Assembly: GCA_016124845.1 (NCBI GenBank)
Contig: WGMW01000013.1
Coordinates: forward strand, 110,064-156,368
Length of the DNA: 46,305 nucleotides
Source: Flavobacteriales bacterium
GTDB lineage: Bacteria > Bacteroidota > Bacteroidia > UBA10329
Reading direction: 5' to 3'
The first letter of the stretch is position 1. Every line of letters begins with the position of its first letter. A program made the translations under genes and the position numbers. Shown here piece after piece: positions 32,302 to 41,404 of the stretch. The notes under the pieces were generated by a model. That model was given only the letters and a program-made list of their open reading frames with translations. It searched no databases and was not told where the DNA came from.

Positions 32302-32904
32302 ATGATGAAACGGTCAATTTTCATTTCCATGTTTTCCATTCTCGCGGTTGCCAGTTTCGCGCAGCACCCGATTCTGAATTCGTTCGATGCGTTCAGGCAA
32401 CCGAACGGCATTGAATTGCGATGGGTGATAAAAGGCGGAGAGCAATGCAATGGAACACAGATCTTTAGGGCGGGTGATGATCTTGTGTTTGAGCAGATCG
32501 ACCACATTCCGGGCATCTGCGGCAGCACTATTTCAAACGAAGCGTATGCGTTCTTCGATTCGGTACCTGTTCCGAATGCTTACAACCATTACAAGCTGCA
32601 GTTGGGCGACCAAGGCTTTACCGATACGGTAACGGTGTTCTTTGAGGATTTCGGAAATGATGATTTCCTCCTGCTTTCCGACCACCAGAATGGAACGCAC
32701 CGCATCCTTTTCAGCAACGATAACCACAACACGGCCGTTCTTCGTGTGTTCGATTATTCGGGGAGCGAACTGCACACACAGACCACTACTGGAAACGATT
32801 TCATCCTTCAACCATCGGGTTGGAGAAGCGGCATTTACCTGTTCCGAATTTCGGGCGTCTCACAAACAGATATTCACGGAAAGATCTATTTTGGCGGGTC
32901 ATGA
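32302..32904 (+). CDS. Small secreted protein with possible T9SS-type C-terminus
   Basis: This 200-residue protein has a signal peptide (MMKRSIFISMFSILAVASFAQ). The mature region begins with a beta-rich segment that includes two cysteines (GGEQCNGTQIF, IPGICGSTIS), which may pair. The C-terminal 75 residues (LRVFDYSGSELHTQTTTGND, WRSGIYLFRISG) resemble the compact T9SS sorting domain, though the usual YPNP start is missing. The ATG of the next gene overlaps this stop as ATGA, so the two are coupled. Function is unknown; surface attachment is inferred. Confidence 0.72.
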   Translation: MMKRSIFISMFSILAVASFAQHPILNSFDAFRQPNGIELRWVIKGGEQCNGTQIFRAGDDLVFEQIDHIPGICGSTISNEAYAFFDSVPVPNAYNHYKLQLGDQGFTDTVTVFFEDFGNDDFLLLSDHQNGTHRILFSNDNHNTAVLRVFDYSGSELHTQTTTGNDFILQPSGWRSGIYLFRISGVSQTDIHGKIYFGGS

Positions 32905-33539
32905 GAGCGTACGCGGTTTTCCTTTTTGTCCTGCTTATTTCGGGCTGCACCAAGAAGTCTGATGTGTACATGTTCGATTGCACGATCTACGATCAGAAGG
33001 TCGATGCGGCCGTTGAGGGCGCTTCCATCGTGATGAAAGTGCAAAAGGTGAGCGGAGGAGGTTTCAACCCGACCTATGAGACCGTAGGCTCCGCAACGAC
33101 CGATGCCAGCGGACGGTTTTACTTGGAAGTGCCGAAGGATGTCTATTACTCATTCCGTGTTGTGGTGACGCACCCGAATCACTTCAGCCAGAACTTCGAC
33201 ATCAACCCGAACAATGTTCCGTTCAGCACCGCGTATTCTGCAACATTCGATGTAGAACCGAAGGCGTGGGTTTCCACGCACTTGCTCAACCAGAATTTAT
33301 CGCAAACGGCCACTTTTGCCGTGGATGCGAATACGGACGAATGCACCGAATGCTGTCCTTCTTCCAACACCATTTTGCAGGGAGCTTCGGTTGATACCAC
33401 GTTCATTTGTGAGGTGTATGGCGAGCAGCAGATCTCGGTAAATGGCACGTATGTGGACGAGAACGGTGGCGTGCATCAGATTGCGGAAACAGCATTTGTG
33501 CAAGCATTTGATACCACAACCGTAACTATCACTTATTAG
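32901..33539 (+). CDS. Lipoprotein with carboxypeptidase-regulatory-like domain
   Basis: This 212-residue lipoprotein has the signal MRAYAVFLFVLLISGC with the lipid Cys at 16. Its start overlaps the previous stop (ATGA); an upstream frame opening at 32820 is less likely. Residues about 30-110 (VDAAVEGASIVMKVQK, TTDASGRFYLEVPKDVYY) match the beta-sandwich typical of CarboxypepD_reg domains. These occur in surface proteins and TonB receptors. The later part has a cysteine cluster (DECTECCPSS) and YVDENGGVHQIAETAF. A role in the outer envelope together with the coupled upstream protein is inferred. Confidence 0.75.
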   Translation: MRAYAVFLFVLLISGCTKKSDVYMFDCTIYDQKVDAAVEGASIVMKVQKVSGGGFNPTYETVGSATTDASGRFYLEVPKDVYYSFRVVVTHPNHFSQNFDINPNNVPFSTAYSATFDVEPKAWVSTHLLNQNLSQTATFAVDANTDECTECCPSSNTILQGASVDTTFICEVYGEQQISVNGTYVDENGGVHQIAETAFVQAFDTTTVTITY

Positions 33540-33557
33540 AAGACTTTTTCTGGGTCG

Positions 33558-33565
33558 TATCTTTG
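33558..33565 (+). promoter_or_regulatory. -7 box (TATCTTTG) 4 nt before an acyltransferase ATG
   Basis: This exact consensus match starts 19 nt after the previous stop and ends 4 nt before the ATG at 33570. It predicts a leaderless transcript. Confidence 0.55.
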
Positions 33566-33569
33566 CGGC

Positions 33570-34424
33570 ATGAGCGATACAACCCTAACCCAACTTGGAG
33601 ATTACACTCCCGATTTCACACCACCTTCGGTAGAATTTGTAGAGAAAATGACGGCACTTGGCCGCGCATATTTCGAGCCGCAGTTCTTTGGAATGGAGAA
33701 CGTGGATAAGAACAAGCCTGCGCTTTATGTGACCAACCACTCCGTTCTCGGTGCGTTGGATGGCACACTTTGGGCAGCTGAGCTGTATATCAAGAAAGGG
33801 ATTTTCTGCCGCTCATTGGTAGACAACCTCCATTACATGATGCCCGTTTGGCGCGATCTTGCTCCCAAGCTCGGTTTTGTGCGCGGCACGCGCGAAAACT
33901 GCACAGAGATGATGCAGCATGGCGAGCACATTATGGTATATCCGGGCGGAGGCCGCGAAACCTGCAAGCGGAAAGGAGAGAAGTACAAGCTGACCTGGAA
34001 AAAGCGCACAGGATTTGCGCGTATGGCCATTGAAAACGGCTACGACATCGTTACCGTGGCGCAGGTAGGGCAGGAAGATGCGTTTGACATTATGATGGAC
34101 GGGGACGAGATCATGGACACCAAGTTCGGGGATTGGCTGCGCGAAAAAGGCATTGCCGAGAAATACCTAAAGGATGGCGAAACGGTTTTCCCGTTGGCAC
34201 GCGGCATCGGTCCAACGTTCATTCCACGCCCAGAAAAGCAGTACTACGCATTCGGTAGTCGCATTTCAACAAAAGAGTACGAGGGTAAAGTGACCGATGA
34301 TATTCTGTGGGAAGTGCGCGAACGGGCAGAATTGCAGCTGGAGTTGGACATCACCAAAATGCGCATCAAAAAACTGGAGGACGGAGACGGACATTGGTTC
34401 CGCGCGCTGCTTAATAGTCTTTAG
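33570..34424 (+). CDS. Lysophospholipid/diacylglycerol-type acyltransferase
   Basis: This 284-residue protein has the acyltransferase motif NHSVLGALD (catalytic His and Asp, about 56-64) and the acceptor motif YPGGGRETCKRKGEKY (about 128-143). The HYPGG-like GGGRE form is typical of the DGAT2/TMEM68-like group rather than PlsC. It probably esterifies a hydroxyl in membrane or storage lipid synthesis; the substrate is not predictable. There is no clear membrane span, so it may be peripheral. It is transcribed alone from a box directly before its start and converges on the toxin-antitoxin genes. Confidence 0.82.
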   Translation: MSDTTLTQLGDYTPDFTPPSVEFVEKMTALGRAYFEPQFFGMENVDKNKPALYVTNHSVLGALDGTLWAAELYIKKGIFCRSLVDNLHYMMPVWRDLAPKLGFVRGTRENCTEMMQHGEHIMVYPGGGRETCKRKGEKYKLTWKKRTGFARMAIENGYDIVTVAQVGQEDAFDIMMDGDEIMDTKFGDWLREKGIAEKYLKDGETVFPLARGIGPTFIPRPEKQYYAFGSRISTKEYEGKVTDDILWEVRERAELQLELDITKMRIKKLEDGDGHWFRALLNSL

Positions 34425-34442
34425 GCGGATAATCGAGAAGGT

Positions 34443-34760
34443 TCAATCCGAGTCTGTTGAGATCCTGAATCGAAGATTTTCTGGGTCTTGACGCGTGTCA
34501 TAAATTCGGAGGATGTGCAGTTGTTCCTCTTTGAAACGATAGTAAATACTGTTGTGTTTTGTGAGTACGCACCGTATTACTTGCCTGTCAGCTTCAACAA
34601 GAGGAAACAACTTGGGAGAATCAGATAATCGCAGAATTGTTTCATCCAGCAGGTCTAAGAATCGGTTCACAACCGTTAACGACCAATTCTTTTCGAGATA
34701 CTCGAGAATGTCTGAAAGATCGTTCTCTGCTTCAGGAGACCACAGAACACGTCTATTCAC
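34443..34760 (-). CDS. RelE/ParE-family toxin
   Basis: This 105-residue protein begins MNRRVLWSPEAENDLSDILE with the ParE/RelE helix start, followed by LEKNWSLTVVNRFLDLLDE. The beta-sheet end ILRIYDTRQDPENLR carries the conserved Arg and Asp-Arg residues of this superfamily. It would act as an mRNA interferase or gyrase inhibitor; ParE and RelE cannot be told apart here. It overlaps its antitoxin gene by 8 bp, typical of such modules. Confidence 0.9.
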   Translation of the reverse strand: MNRRVLWSPEAENDLSDILEYLEKNWSLTVVNRFLDLLDETILRLSDSPKLFPLVEADRQVIRCVLTKHNSIYYRFKEEQLHILRIYDTRQDPENLRFRISTDSD

Positions 34761-35001
34761 CAGAATATCGTTTTCTGTATTTGGCCATCACATCCTCATG
34801 TACCATACTTTTCCCGCTATCAATTGACCTTAGGGCATCTGTAATTCCTTTTTGTTGAGCTTCGGAAAGTGTGTTCCAGTGTGATGTGTCTGAATGACCA
34901 TTCAGCACATTTATCAACTCTCCATAGAGCTTATCCAGTTCGGAATCATTCAGTTGGTCAATCCGTCTCAACAGGTCAATTTTCAAATCTGAGGCATTCA
35001 T
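34753..35001 (-). CDS. Antitoxin partner of the RelE/ParE toxin
   Basis: This 82-residue protein has an N-terminal helical part (LKIDLLRRIDQLNDSELDKL). The C-terminal pattern WNTLSEAQQKGITDALRSID, with HEDVMAKYRKR after it, is typical of short Bacteroidota antitoxins that wrap the toxin. It should bind DNA and repress the operon together with the toxin. A -7-like box (TACCTTTA) ends 4 nt before its ATG, with a small dyad next to it. It lies only 20 nt after the upstream gene, so its promoter overlaps that gene's 3' end. Confidence 0.87.
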   Translation of the reverse strand: MNASDLKIDLLRRIDQLNDSELDKLYGELINVLNGHSDTSHWNTLSEAQQKGITDALRSIDSGKSMVHEDVMAKYRKRYSGE

Positions 35002-35005
35002 ACTT

Positions 35006-35032
35006 TAAAGGTAACAATCCGTTATGGTTGTT
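35006..35032 (-). promoter_or_regulatory. Toxin-antitoxin promoter and possible operator
   Basis: The -7-like box TACCTTTA is at 35013-35006. Just upstream, AACAATCC (35013-35020) and GGTTGTT (35026-35032) form a dyad with a single bulge, in the place expected for antitoxin binding. Confidence 0.4.
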
Positions 35033-35969
35033 TTATCGGAAAAATCTGAAAGTTCAGTTTCGGTGTGGGTTTGTGACCCACCGCAATGATCGCGGGTTTT
35101 CCATTGTAAGAGGTCAGTCCAGCACCATTTCTGAAGGTGACATCTCCGCTGCATTGCACCGAATACGAAGCCACTTTGGTAAGAAGATGATACGGGTCGG
35201 AATCGGAATCCAGTTTAAAGACGTCTGCACGGTCAACTCCGCTTTTGGTGCGGCAAAGTCCTGTAATGTACAGGCCCGTTGCGTCTTCGGTAAGCTGTAG
35301 ATTCTGGTAGCTGCCAAAGTCTTTGTCTGTCCATTCCTTACGGATGGCTTCGCGATTGTCCCAACTTGTCCAAAGCGTAAAGCCGAATCCTTCGGCATAC
35401 GGATCCAAACCGTTTGAGACATAGAGATCGATGGTCATGCAATCCCAACTGCCTACCGCCAGCAGAAAGTGGTCTTTCCGTTTCAGCAACGCTACCGCAC
35501 CTGCCGTGCTGCGTTTGGGTTCTCCTTTCCGCTTTAGCGAGTAAACAGGCGGGTTGGATATTTTCTCGAAGGAAGAGACATCGATCAGCTGGATGATGGA
35601 CTCGCGTTTCTTGCTGGGGTCTTCCACGCCTACAGCAAGCCAGTTGCCATCAATTTGAAAACCACCCGCGTGGTTGAACGGTTTTTGGGCCAGTCGTCTG
35701 AGCCCGATAAAGCGAAAACCGTCTCCCAGTTTTTGCAGAACCGCCAGATACCCAAATTGGCTTGAACTTCCAGAAACGACCACCATGCCGTTTCGATATT
35801 GTATTCCTTGCAAATGACCTCCGCTCAGGTTTTCCTGCTCAGGAATTGAAACTTCGAATGTTTCGGATTCCACGGCCAAGGTTTCTTTGCCATCCGGTAG
35901 CGGTTGCGCCAAAATGGGTCGGAAAATGGTCGTCCCGAAAACAAACCCCAAGAAATACAGCCGTTTCAT
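35022..35969 (-). CDS. Secreted protein, likely beta-propeller, unknown function
   Basis: This 315-residue protein has a signal peptide (MKRLYFLGFVFGTTIFRPILA). The mature protein has repeated strand-rich units (NGMVVVSGSSSQFGYLAVLQ, DGNWLAVGVEDPSKKRES, FLLAVGSWDCMTIDLYVS, TGLYITGLCRTKSGVD), as in beta-propeller proteins. A lone Cys lies in SVQCSGDV near the C-terminus. There is no lipobox or T9SS domain. It is divergent from the TonB-dependent receptor gene by a short intergenic region, but a shared function is only suggested by position. Confidence 0.75.
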   Translation of the reverse strand: MKRLYFLGFVFGTTIFRPILAQPLPDGKETLAVESETFEVSIPEQENLSGGHLQGIQYRNGMVVVSGSSSQFGYLAVLQKLGDGFRFIGLRRLAQKPFNHAGGFQIDGNWLAVGVEDPSKKRESIIQLIDVSSFEKISNPPVYSLKRKGEPKRSTAGAVALLKRKDHFLLAVGSWDCMTIDLYVSNGLDPYAEGFGFTLWTSWDNREAIRKEWTDKDFGSYQNLQLTEDATGLYITGLCRTKSGVDRADVFKLDSDSDPYHLLTKVASYSVQCSGDVTFRNGAGLTSYNGKPAIIAVGHKPTPKLNFQIFPIKQP

Positions 35970-36032
35970 TCAATTTGTTTGTGGTTCAAAGATGGCACTC
36001 TTTCTTATTTTTATCCGCTTCACAAGAAGCGT

Positions 36033-38453
36033 ATGACCAAAACTCTATTCAACCTCACACTTCTTCTCCTTCTATATTTTACCGCCAACGCTCAAGATGT
36101 CACCCTTTCGGGAGTGCTGACAGATGCTGAGTCTGGCGATGCGTTGGTCGGGGTCAGCGTGGTAACATCTGAAGGGAAGGGCGTTACAACCGACCTTGAT
36201 GGAAAGTACAGCCTCAAACTTCCCAAGGGAATTCATAAGGTTACATATTCATTCATCGGCTATGAGCCGAAAGTGAAGGAGATCGATCTCAGTTCGGGTG
36301 CGCCCGTGACCAAGAATGTGAAACTGGAACTCAAATCGGAGCAGTTGGACATCGTGGTGGTGTCTGCCAGTCAGTATAAGAAAAGCATTGCTGAAGAGAC
36401 CGTTTCGATGGAAGTGGTAAGTGCAGAACTGGTGCAGAATACGAACGCGACCGACCTTGGGCAGGCCATTAATAAAACGCCTGGCGTCACTATCCAGGAC
36501 AGTCAGGTGAGTATCCGTGGCGGAAGCAGTTGGTCGTATGGTGTAGGAACGCGGACGGCCGTTTTGCAGGACGGTATCTCATTGATGAGCGCGGATCTGG
36601 GCGAACCGCAGATGCGGCAGGTACCGATGCAGAATGTGGAACAGATCGAGGTGATCAAAGGAGCCTCAAGTGTGGTTTACGGAAGCTCTGCCCTTAACGG
36701 AGTGGTGAATGTGATCACGGCCTGGCCAAAGAGCGAAAAACCGAAGACCAAGGTCACGGTTTACAATAGCATCTACGATAATCCGCCAGACCTGTACAGC
36801 AATGAGACATACACCAAAAAGGTAGATTCGGCCGGGGTGATGGTGGATACGATCATCCATTACCCGAAAGACACCTTGAAGTGGTGGGATGGCGGCAATG
36901 TGAGAGGTGCGGCAGGCATGAATTTCAACCATGAACGGAAGATCAAGAACGTGGATTTCGTGTTGGGTGGAGTTTTTCTGCACGACCGCAGTTATCTGAG
37001 CTACGCGGATCAGCTTCGTGGCGGACTCAATTTCAAGACAAGAATCCACAACAAGCGTGTACCCGGATTGAACTACGGCATCAACGGGAACTTCGTGTTT
37101 GAGCATTCTGGTCGATTCTTCTTGTCTGCTAATCCGAACGAGGGCGCTCTGAGGTCCGCAATTCCAAGCTATGACCGCTATTTCAGGGCCAATATCGACC
37201 CCCATTTTCATTACCAGAATGAGAAAGGGTTCAAGCACGCCATCATTGCGCGTTACATGTACATCATGCGCATTTCAAAGAATCCGGCAACAACACCACA
37301 CGCCATTTCCAACCAGTTGATGGTGAAGTACCAGTTTCAGAAACTGTGGAAGAAATGGTCCATTACATCGGGGTTGCCGTTCACGATGGGGCTTTCTTCC
37401 AGCAACCTCTATCCGGGCCTTCGGGTTTCGTACTCAGGAGCTGTTTACGCCCAAGGCGAATTCAAAACCGAGCGTTTGAGTGCCGTAGCAGGGGTGCGGT
37501 ACGAGATAATCGGGGTTGGTGATTACACGGAAACGGGATCTCCGGTTTTCCGTACGGGACTCAATTATCGGTTCGGTGCCGGAACCTTCGTTCGTGCATC
37601 ATGGGGTCAGTCATACCGTATACCGACCATTGCCGAACGCTACGTGAGTGACGACCTGAACCCGCAGGTCAGGGTCATTCCAAACCCGACATTGGTTGCG
37701 GAAAAGGGGATGAGTGCGGAATTGGGAGTAAAACAGTTATTGGCCGTCAGCAAGTGGAAGGCTTACATTGATTTTGCATACTTCTATCAGCAGTACAAGA
37801 ATCTGGTACAATACGGGTTTGTCAGTCAAGGAACGCGGCCCGATCTTTTTGTGGGTCTTCCTTCAAGTTATCTCATTGGGCTTTACCCGCAGAATGTGAG
37901 TAACGCATTGGTTACCGGGTACGAGGTAGGGTTTGCCAGCCGAGGTTCTATCGGGCCTATTGGCGTTACGGCCCTGATAGGATACACGTACAATTATCCG
38001 GTCAATCTTGATTCTGCCAAAAACTACAGCGCGGGAGATTATCTGGGTGAGTTTTTCAAGAACATGGGTCATCGGCTACAGCCAGACGAAGCTGCAACTC
38101 AAAGATTGTTGAAGCTGCGTCCGAGACATTTGGTGAAGGGAGACATTCAGCTCGATTACAAGAAATTCTCCACCGGTGTGACCATCATTTATGGCAGCTA
38201 TCCGGAGAACATTCCGCTGACAGAGACAACGGCAGTTGACTTTATTTCAGGCGAATTCGGGGCGATGGCCCGTTACAACAAGGCTCACGAAAAGGGCGAT
38301 TTTGTAGCGAACGTTCGTGCATCTTACCAGCTTTTTGAAAAGCTGAAAGTGGCGTTCATCATCAACAACGTTGGCAATCACATCTATTCATTCCGGCCGA
38401 GCAAACCGGAGCCGCTTCGGAATTTCGTGCTACAGCTGACCGCTACTTTTTAG
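36033..38453 (+). CDS. TonB-dependent outer-membrane receptor
   Basis: This 806-residue protein has a signal peptide (MTKTLFNLTLLLLLYFTANA). A CarboxypepD_reg-like domain spans about 22-110 (LSGVLTDAESGDALVGVSV). The plug lies at about 125-235 (ITTAW-type end VEQIEVIKGASSVVYGSSAL, NGVVNVIT). A long beta barrel ends in FVLQLTATF with the terminal Phe typical for outer-membrane insertion. The ATG at 36033 is chosen because it lies just before the signal peptide; an upstream frame opening at 35904 overlaps the divergent gene. Substrate unknown. It converges with the phosphatase pair, sharing 11 bp at their ends, so a link to phosphorus uptake is possible but unproven. Confidence 0.93.
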   Translation: MTKTLFNLTLLLLLYFTANAQDVTLSGVLTDAESGDALVGVSVVTSEGKGVTTDLDGKYSLKLPKGIHKVTYSFIGYEPKVKEIDLSSGAPVTKNVKLELKSEQLDIVVVSASQYKKSIAEETVSMEVVSAELVQNTNATDLGQAINKTPGVTIQDSQVSIRGGSSWSYGVGTRTAVLQDGISLMSADLGEPQMRQVPMQNVEQIEVIKGASSVVYGSSALNGVVNVITAWPKSEKPKTKVTVYNSIYDNPPDLYSNETYTKKVDSAGVMVDTIIHYPKDTLKWWDGGNVRGAAGMNFNHERKIKNVDFVLGGVFLHDRSYLSYADQLRGGLNFKTRIHNKRVPGLNYGINGNFVFEHSGRFFLSANPNEGALRSAIPSYDRYFRANIDPHFHYQNEKGFKHAIIARYMYIMRISKNPATTPHAISNQLMVKYQFQKLWKKWSITSGLPFTMGLSSSNLYPGLRVSYSGAVYAQGEFKTERLSAVAGVRYEIIGVGDYTETGSPVFRTGLNYRFGAGTFVRASWGQSYRIPTIAERYVSDDLNPQVRVIPNPTLVAEKGMSAELGVKQLLAVSKWKAYIDFAYFYQQYKNLVQYGFVSQGTRPDLFVGLPSSYLIGLYPQNVSNALVTGYEVGFASRGSIGPIGVTALIGYTYNYPVNLDSAKNYSAGDYLGEFFKNMGHRLQPDEAATQRLLKLRPRHLVKGDIQLDYKKFSTGVTIIYGSYPENIPLTETTAVDFISGEFGAMARYNKAHEKGDFVANVRASYQLFEKLKVAFIINNVGNHIYSFRPSKPEPLRNFVLQLTATF

Positions 38454-39939
38454 ATGAGTGCGGCACGCGGAAGCTGCTGATTACTTCATTGTCCTCGTCA
38501 ATGATGCTCAGTTCCACGTACTCATCATTCACAATGCGAACTTTGCCGAAGGCATTCTTCAGGTTCTTGTTGCCAAGGCCGTTTCCGCCTTGGTTCCAGA
38601 TGTTCTTCATGCGGTACTGGAAAGTGAATGTGCCGATGAGTTTCAGGTAGTAGGCCAGCTCGGTGCTTGTAACGCTCATGCCGCTGGCGTTCAATTCTGG
38701 TAATCCCGCGTTCTTGCCATCGTCCATCACGTTATGATGCGTGTCGCCGCTGATCACGATCACGTCCTTGATGTCATTGTCTTCCAGAAACTGCATGAAA
38801 TCGTACCGCTCTTCGGGAAAGCCTGCCCAGTACTGACTGAAGCCCCACGCCATGTGAAAGCCATAGAAACCTTTCATGCTCATGTTCTGAATTTTCACTC
38901 CCGCACGGATCAATTTCTCGCACGCCCCGTTCAGCGGGACACCGCTTACAATGAACTTCCAATCCGCATTTGATGCTTTGATCTGCTGCTTCAGCCAATC
39001 CATCTGCTTCTTGCCAAAAAGTGCGTAGCCTTCGGGTGGATTCCAGCGCCATTTCTTTTTCTTCTCGTCAAACACAAATCCATCCTTGTTCGGTCGGTCC
39101 TTGGCGCTGTTGCGGTCGATGACAAAAAACTCTGCATTCCCGAATTTGAAGGAATGGAAGATGCCCTCGCTGGTATCGGGCAGCGGATAATGCGGAAACA
39201 GCTCATCGTACCCTTTGATGGTGTTTCTGCGCCAGAATGCTGGGAATTCTGGTGCCACCATTTCATTGATCACGCGGCCGTGTTCCTTGTGTGCGTGCCA
39301 GTCGTTCTTGCAGTAACGGCCACCGCTTCCGCCCACGTAGTCATTATCATCATATACGTAGTCGATGGGAACGGTGCGGAGCATGTATTTCATCTCCTTC
39401 TCATCGTAGCGCCTGCGGTAGCTGTAGGTCATGCCGTCCCACGTGGAGGAATAATCAGGTGCTATCTGATAATCGGGATAAGTGTAATCGCCTGTGTGCA
39501 TGAGGAAATATGGGTCGTGCAGCGGGATCACGTCAAACACCTTCATGTTCTCGGTTTCCTGGCAAGAGCCTGTGACAAACGTGTATTCTCCTTTCTTTCC
39601 TTCGGTTGGGAATGTGCGGAACCAGCCGTTGATCGTATCCAGTTCCTGCCCCACGAAAATGCGGTAGAAGTATTTCGTGTTGGGACTGAGGCGGTCCAAG
39701 GTCAGAATCACCGAACTGTCCTTTTCCACTTCCGGGCGACCCAAATAGACCTGCACGGGCTGGTAACTTGTATCGTGCGCCACATGCAGCGTTATGATGG
39801 CATCAGGAACCGTGGTTCGCAGGTACATGCGTGCCGAACTATCGGTCAGAGCACCAATTACAGGTCCGTGCGTGATGTACTGGGCATGGGCCGCGAATGA
39901 AAAAGCAAGAAGTATGAGAACGGAAATGATCCGATTCAT
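38443..39939 (-). CDS. phoD: PhoD-like alkaline phosphatase / phosphodiesterase
   Basis: This 498-residue exported phosphoesterase has a signal peptide (MNRIISVLILLAFSFAAHA). Residues about 20-125 form a fibronectin-like N-terminal domain (ARMYLRTTVPDAIITL). The metallophosphatase core has GSCQE (about 134-138, metal site), MHTGDYTYPDY, VYDDNDYVGG, and ISGDTHHNVM. PhoD enzymes use Fe/Ca to cleave phosphomonoesters and diesters; the motif set fits. The gene starts 4 nt after the phoX stop and its end overlaps the convergent receptor gene. It is a Sec-type export candidate, unlike its Tat-type neighbour. Confidence 0.88.
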   Translation of the reverse strand: MNRIISVLILLAFSFAAHAQYITHGPVIGALTDSSARMYLRTTVPDAIITLHVAHDTSYQPVQVYLGRPEVEKDSSVILTLDRLSPNTKYFYRIFVGQELDTINGWFRTFPTEGKKGEYTFVTGSCQETENMKVFDVIPLHDPYFLMHTGDYTYPDYQIAPDYSSTWDGMTYSYRRRYDEKEMKYMLRTVPIDYVYDDNDYVGGSGGRYCKNDWHAHKEHGRVINEMVAPEFPAFWRRNTIKGYDELFPHYPLPDTSEGIFHSFKFGNAEFFVIDRNSAKDRPNKDGFVFDEKKKKWRWNPPEGYALFGKKQMDWLKQQIKASNADWKFIVSGVPLNGACEKLIRAGVKIQNMSMKGFYGFHMAWGFSQYWAGFPEERYDFMQFLEDNDIKDVIVISGDTHHNVMDDGKNAGLPELNASGMSVTSTELAYYLKLIGTFTFQYRMKNIWNQGGNGLGNKNLKNAFGKVRIVNDEYVELSIIDEDNEVISSFRVPHSSKK

Positions 39940-39943
39940 GCCG

Positions 39944-41320
39944 TTAGGCCTCGCCTTTCCAAGGCCCCGTTATGGCAAAGGTGAGACCTTCATGTTGCAA
40001 GTTCACAAACATGGTTTTCCCTGATGGCGAGAAACAGATTCCTGTGAACTCACCCACAGGTTTTACCGAATGTGCGAATGTAAATATCTCGCCTTTGGGA
40101 CTGACCCCACGCAGGTAGGCATCAGTGTCATCCTCGCAGAGCATTACATCGCCCCAAGGCGCAATGGTCAGGTTGTCGCAGTACTTCATAATGTCCACAT
40201 CGTTCGGCTCGATAAACAGTTCCAAACTGCCGCCATCGGCCTCCGGGGTCAGTTTAAAGACCTGTCCTTTCATCAGGTCGCCACCGTTGGTGCAGGCAAA
40301 GTAGATCTCTCCGTTGTCGTACCACATGCCTTCGCCACGGGCGAAAAGTGCGGCACCCGCTTCGTGGCCACGTATGCGGAGGTCATCTTCGGGAGCTTCC
40401 ACATTATCAAGATCGATCCATTCCACCGCCATTGGGATGTTGGTAAGAATGTCCGGACCGTTCGATTCTGGCCAGTTGCGGGTGTCGAGTTTTGCTTCGC
40501 CTTTCACCGCCAGTGCCTGTAATTTTCCTCCAGAATGAAGGTCATCTTTCGTGTTGGGTATAAAGCGGTAAAGAAGGCCGTCCGAGCGGTCTTCGGTCAT
40601 GTAAAGCATTCCGGCCTTCGGGTCATATGCCACAGCCTCATGGTTGAATCTTCCTGCTTCTTTGATGGGTTTCGGTGCAACGCGCATCGGTTCGGTGGAT
40701 GCTGGAACCTCGAAAATGTATCCATGTTCCTTTTCCACGTTATCGTCAAAGTCTCCGATCTTGGTCACATCCTCTTCGCAACTGATCCAGCTGCCCCAGG
40801 GCATTACGCCTCCCGCGCAGTTGCGGAATGTTCCTGCCAAGCTCAGGAATTCCTTCTCCACCTCTTGCGTGTCTTCATTGAAAACAATGGTGGTTGTTCC
40901 TCCCAATCCTGGGAATTCGCCTTTGGCGTAATCGTAAAAGTCTTCTTTCGGGATGGCATTCAGGTTCGCATTCTCTGGGCCGAATGCTCCCAGTTCCTTG
41001 TCGGTGGCCACCATCTCATGGTTCTGCACAATGATCACCTTTCCGTCTTCGGAAGTGAACGTTCCCATGCCGTCCTGTTTACCGGGAACGACCAATCCGT
41101 CTACCATCGGCTGACCCTGTCTTGAAATGATCTTGTATTTGAAGCCTTCCGGGAGGTCGAGTACACCGTTCGGATCTGCCACAAGCGGACCATAGCCGCT
41201 CACAGCCTCTGCCGCTGCTTCGCCCGTTGTGGCCCGATTACCGCAGGCATACAATTTCAGGCCTACAAAGCCAATTCCGATAAAACCCGTAGTGCGGATG
41301 AAATCTCTTCTACTTCTCAT
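39944..41320 (-). CDS. phoX: PhoX-family alkaline phosphatase, Tat-exported
   Basis: This 458-residue protein belongs to the PhoX (DUF839) family. It starts MRSRRDFIRTTGFIGIGFVG, a twin-arginine signal with SRRDFIR, and the next segment ends YACGN, so it may be a Tat lipoprotein. Conserved sites are IVQNHEM, the iron-ligand type Cys in FRNCAGGVMPWGSWISCEED (about 150-170), RFNHEAVAYDP, and a late GICFSPSGKTMFVN. The enzyme releases phosphate from organic esters outside the cell, using iron and calcium. It begins a probable operon with phoD. A -7-like TAACTTGC sits about 25 nt before the ATG. Confidence 0.9.
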   Translation of the reverse strand: MRSRRDFIRTTGFIGIGFVGLKLYACGNRATTGEAAAEAVSGYGPLVADPNGVLDLPEGFKYKIISRQGQPMVDGLVVPGKQDGMGTFTSEDGKVIIVQNHEMVATDKELGAFGPENANLNAIPKEDFYDYAKGEFPGLGGTTTIVFNEDTQEVEKEFLSLAGTFRNCAGGVMPWGSWISCEEDVTKIGDFDDNVEKEHGYIFEVPASTEPMRVAPKPIKEAGRFNHEAVAYDPKAGMLYMTEDRSDGLLYRFIPNTKDDLHSGGKLQALAVKGEAKLDTRNWPESNGPDILTNIPMAVEWIDLDNVEAPEDDLRIRGHEAGAALFARGEGMWYDNGEIYFACTNGGDLMKGQVFKLTPEADGGSLELFIEPNDVDIMKYCDNLTIAPWGDVMLCEDDTDAYLRGVSPKGEIFTFAHSVKPVGEFTGICFSPSGKTMFVNLQHEGLTFAITGPWKGEA

Positions 41321-41404
41321 AATGCTCTCTTAGGACACGCAAGTTACAATCGTGTCAATTAATCGCGCATCGCGCTGAAGGTTCTTAACGGAAAGTTTGC
41401 ATTC

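Noticed and set aside
35904-36032. N-terminal extension of the TonB-dependent receptor
   Set aside because: It would place 43 unrelated residues before a clear signal peptide and overlap the divergent gene.
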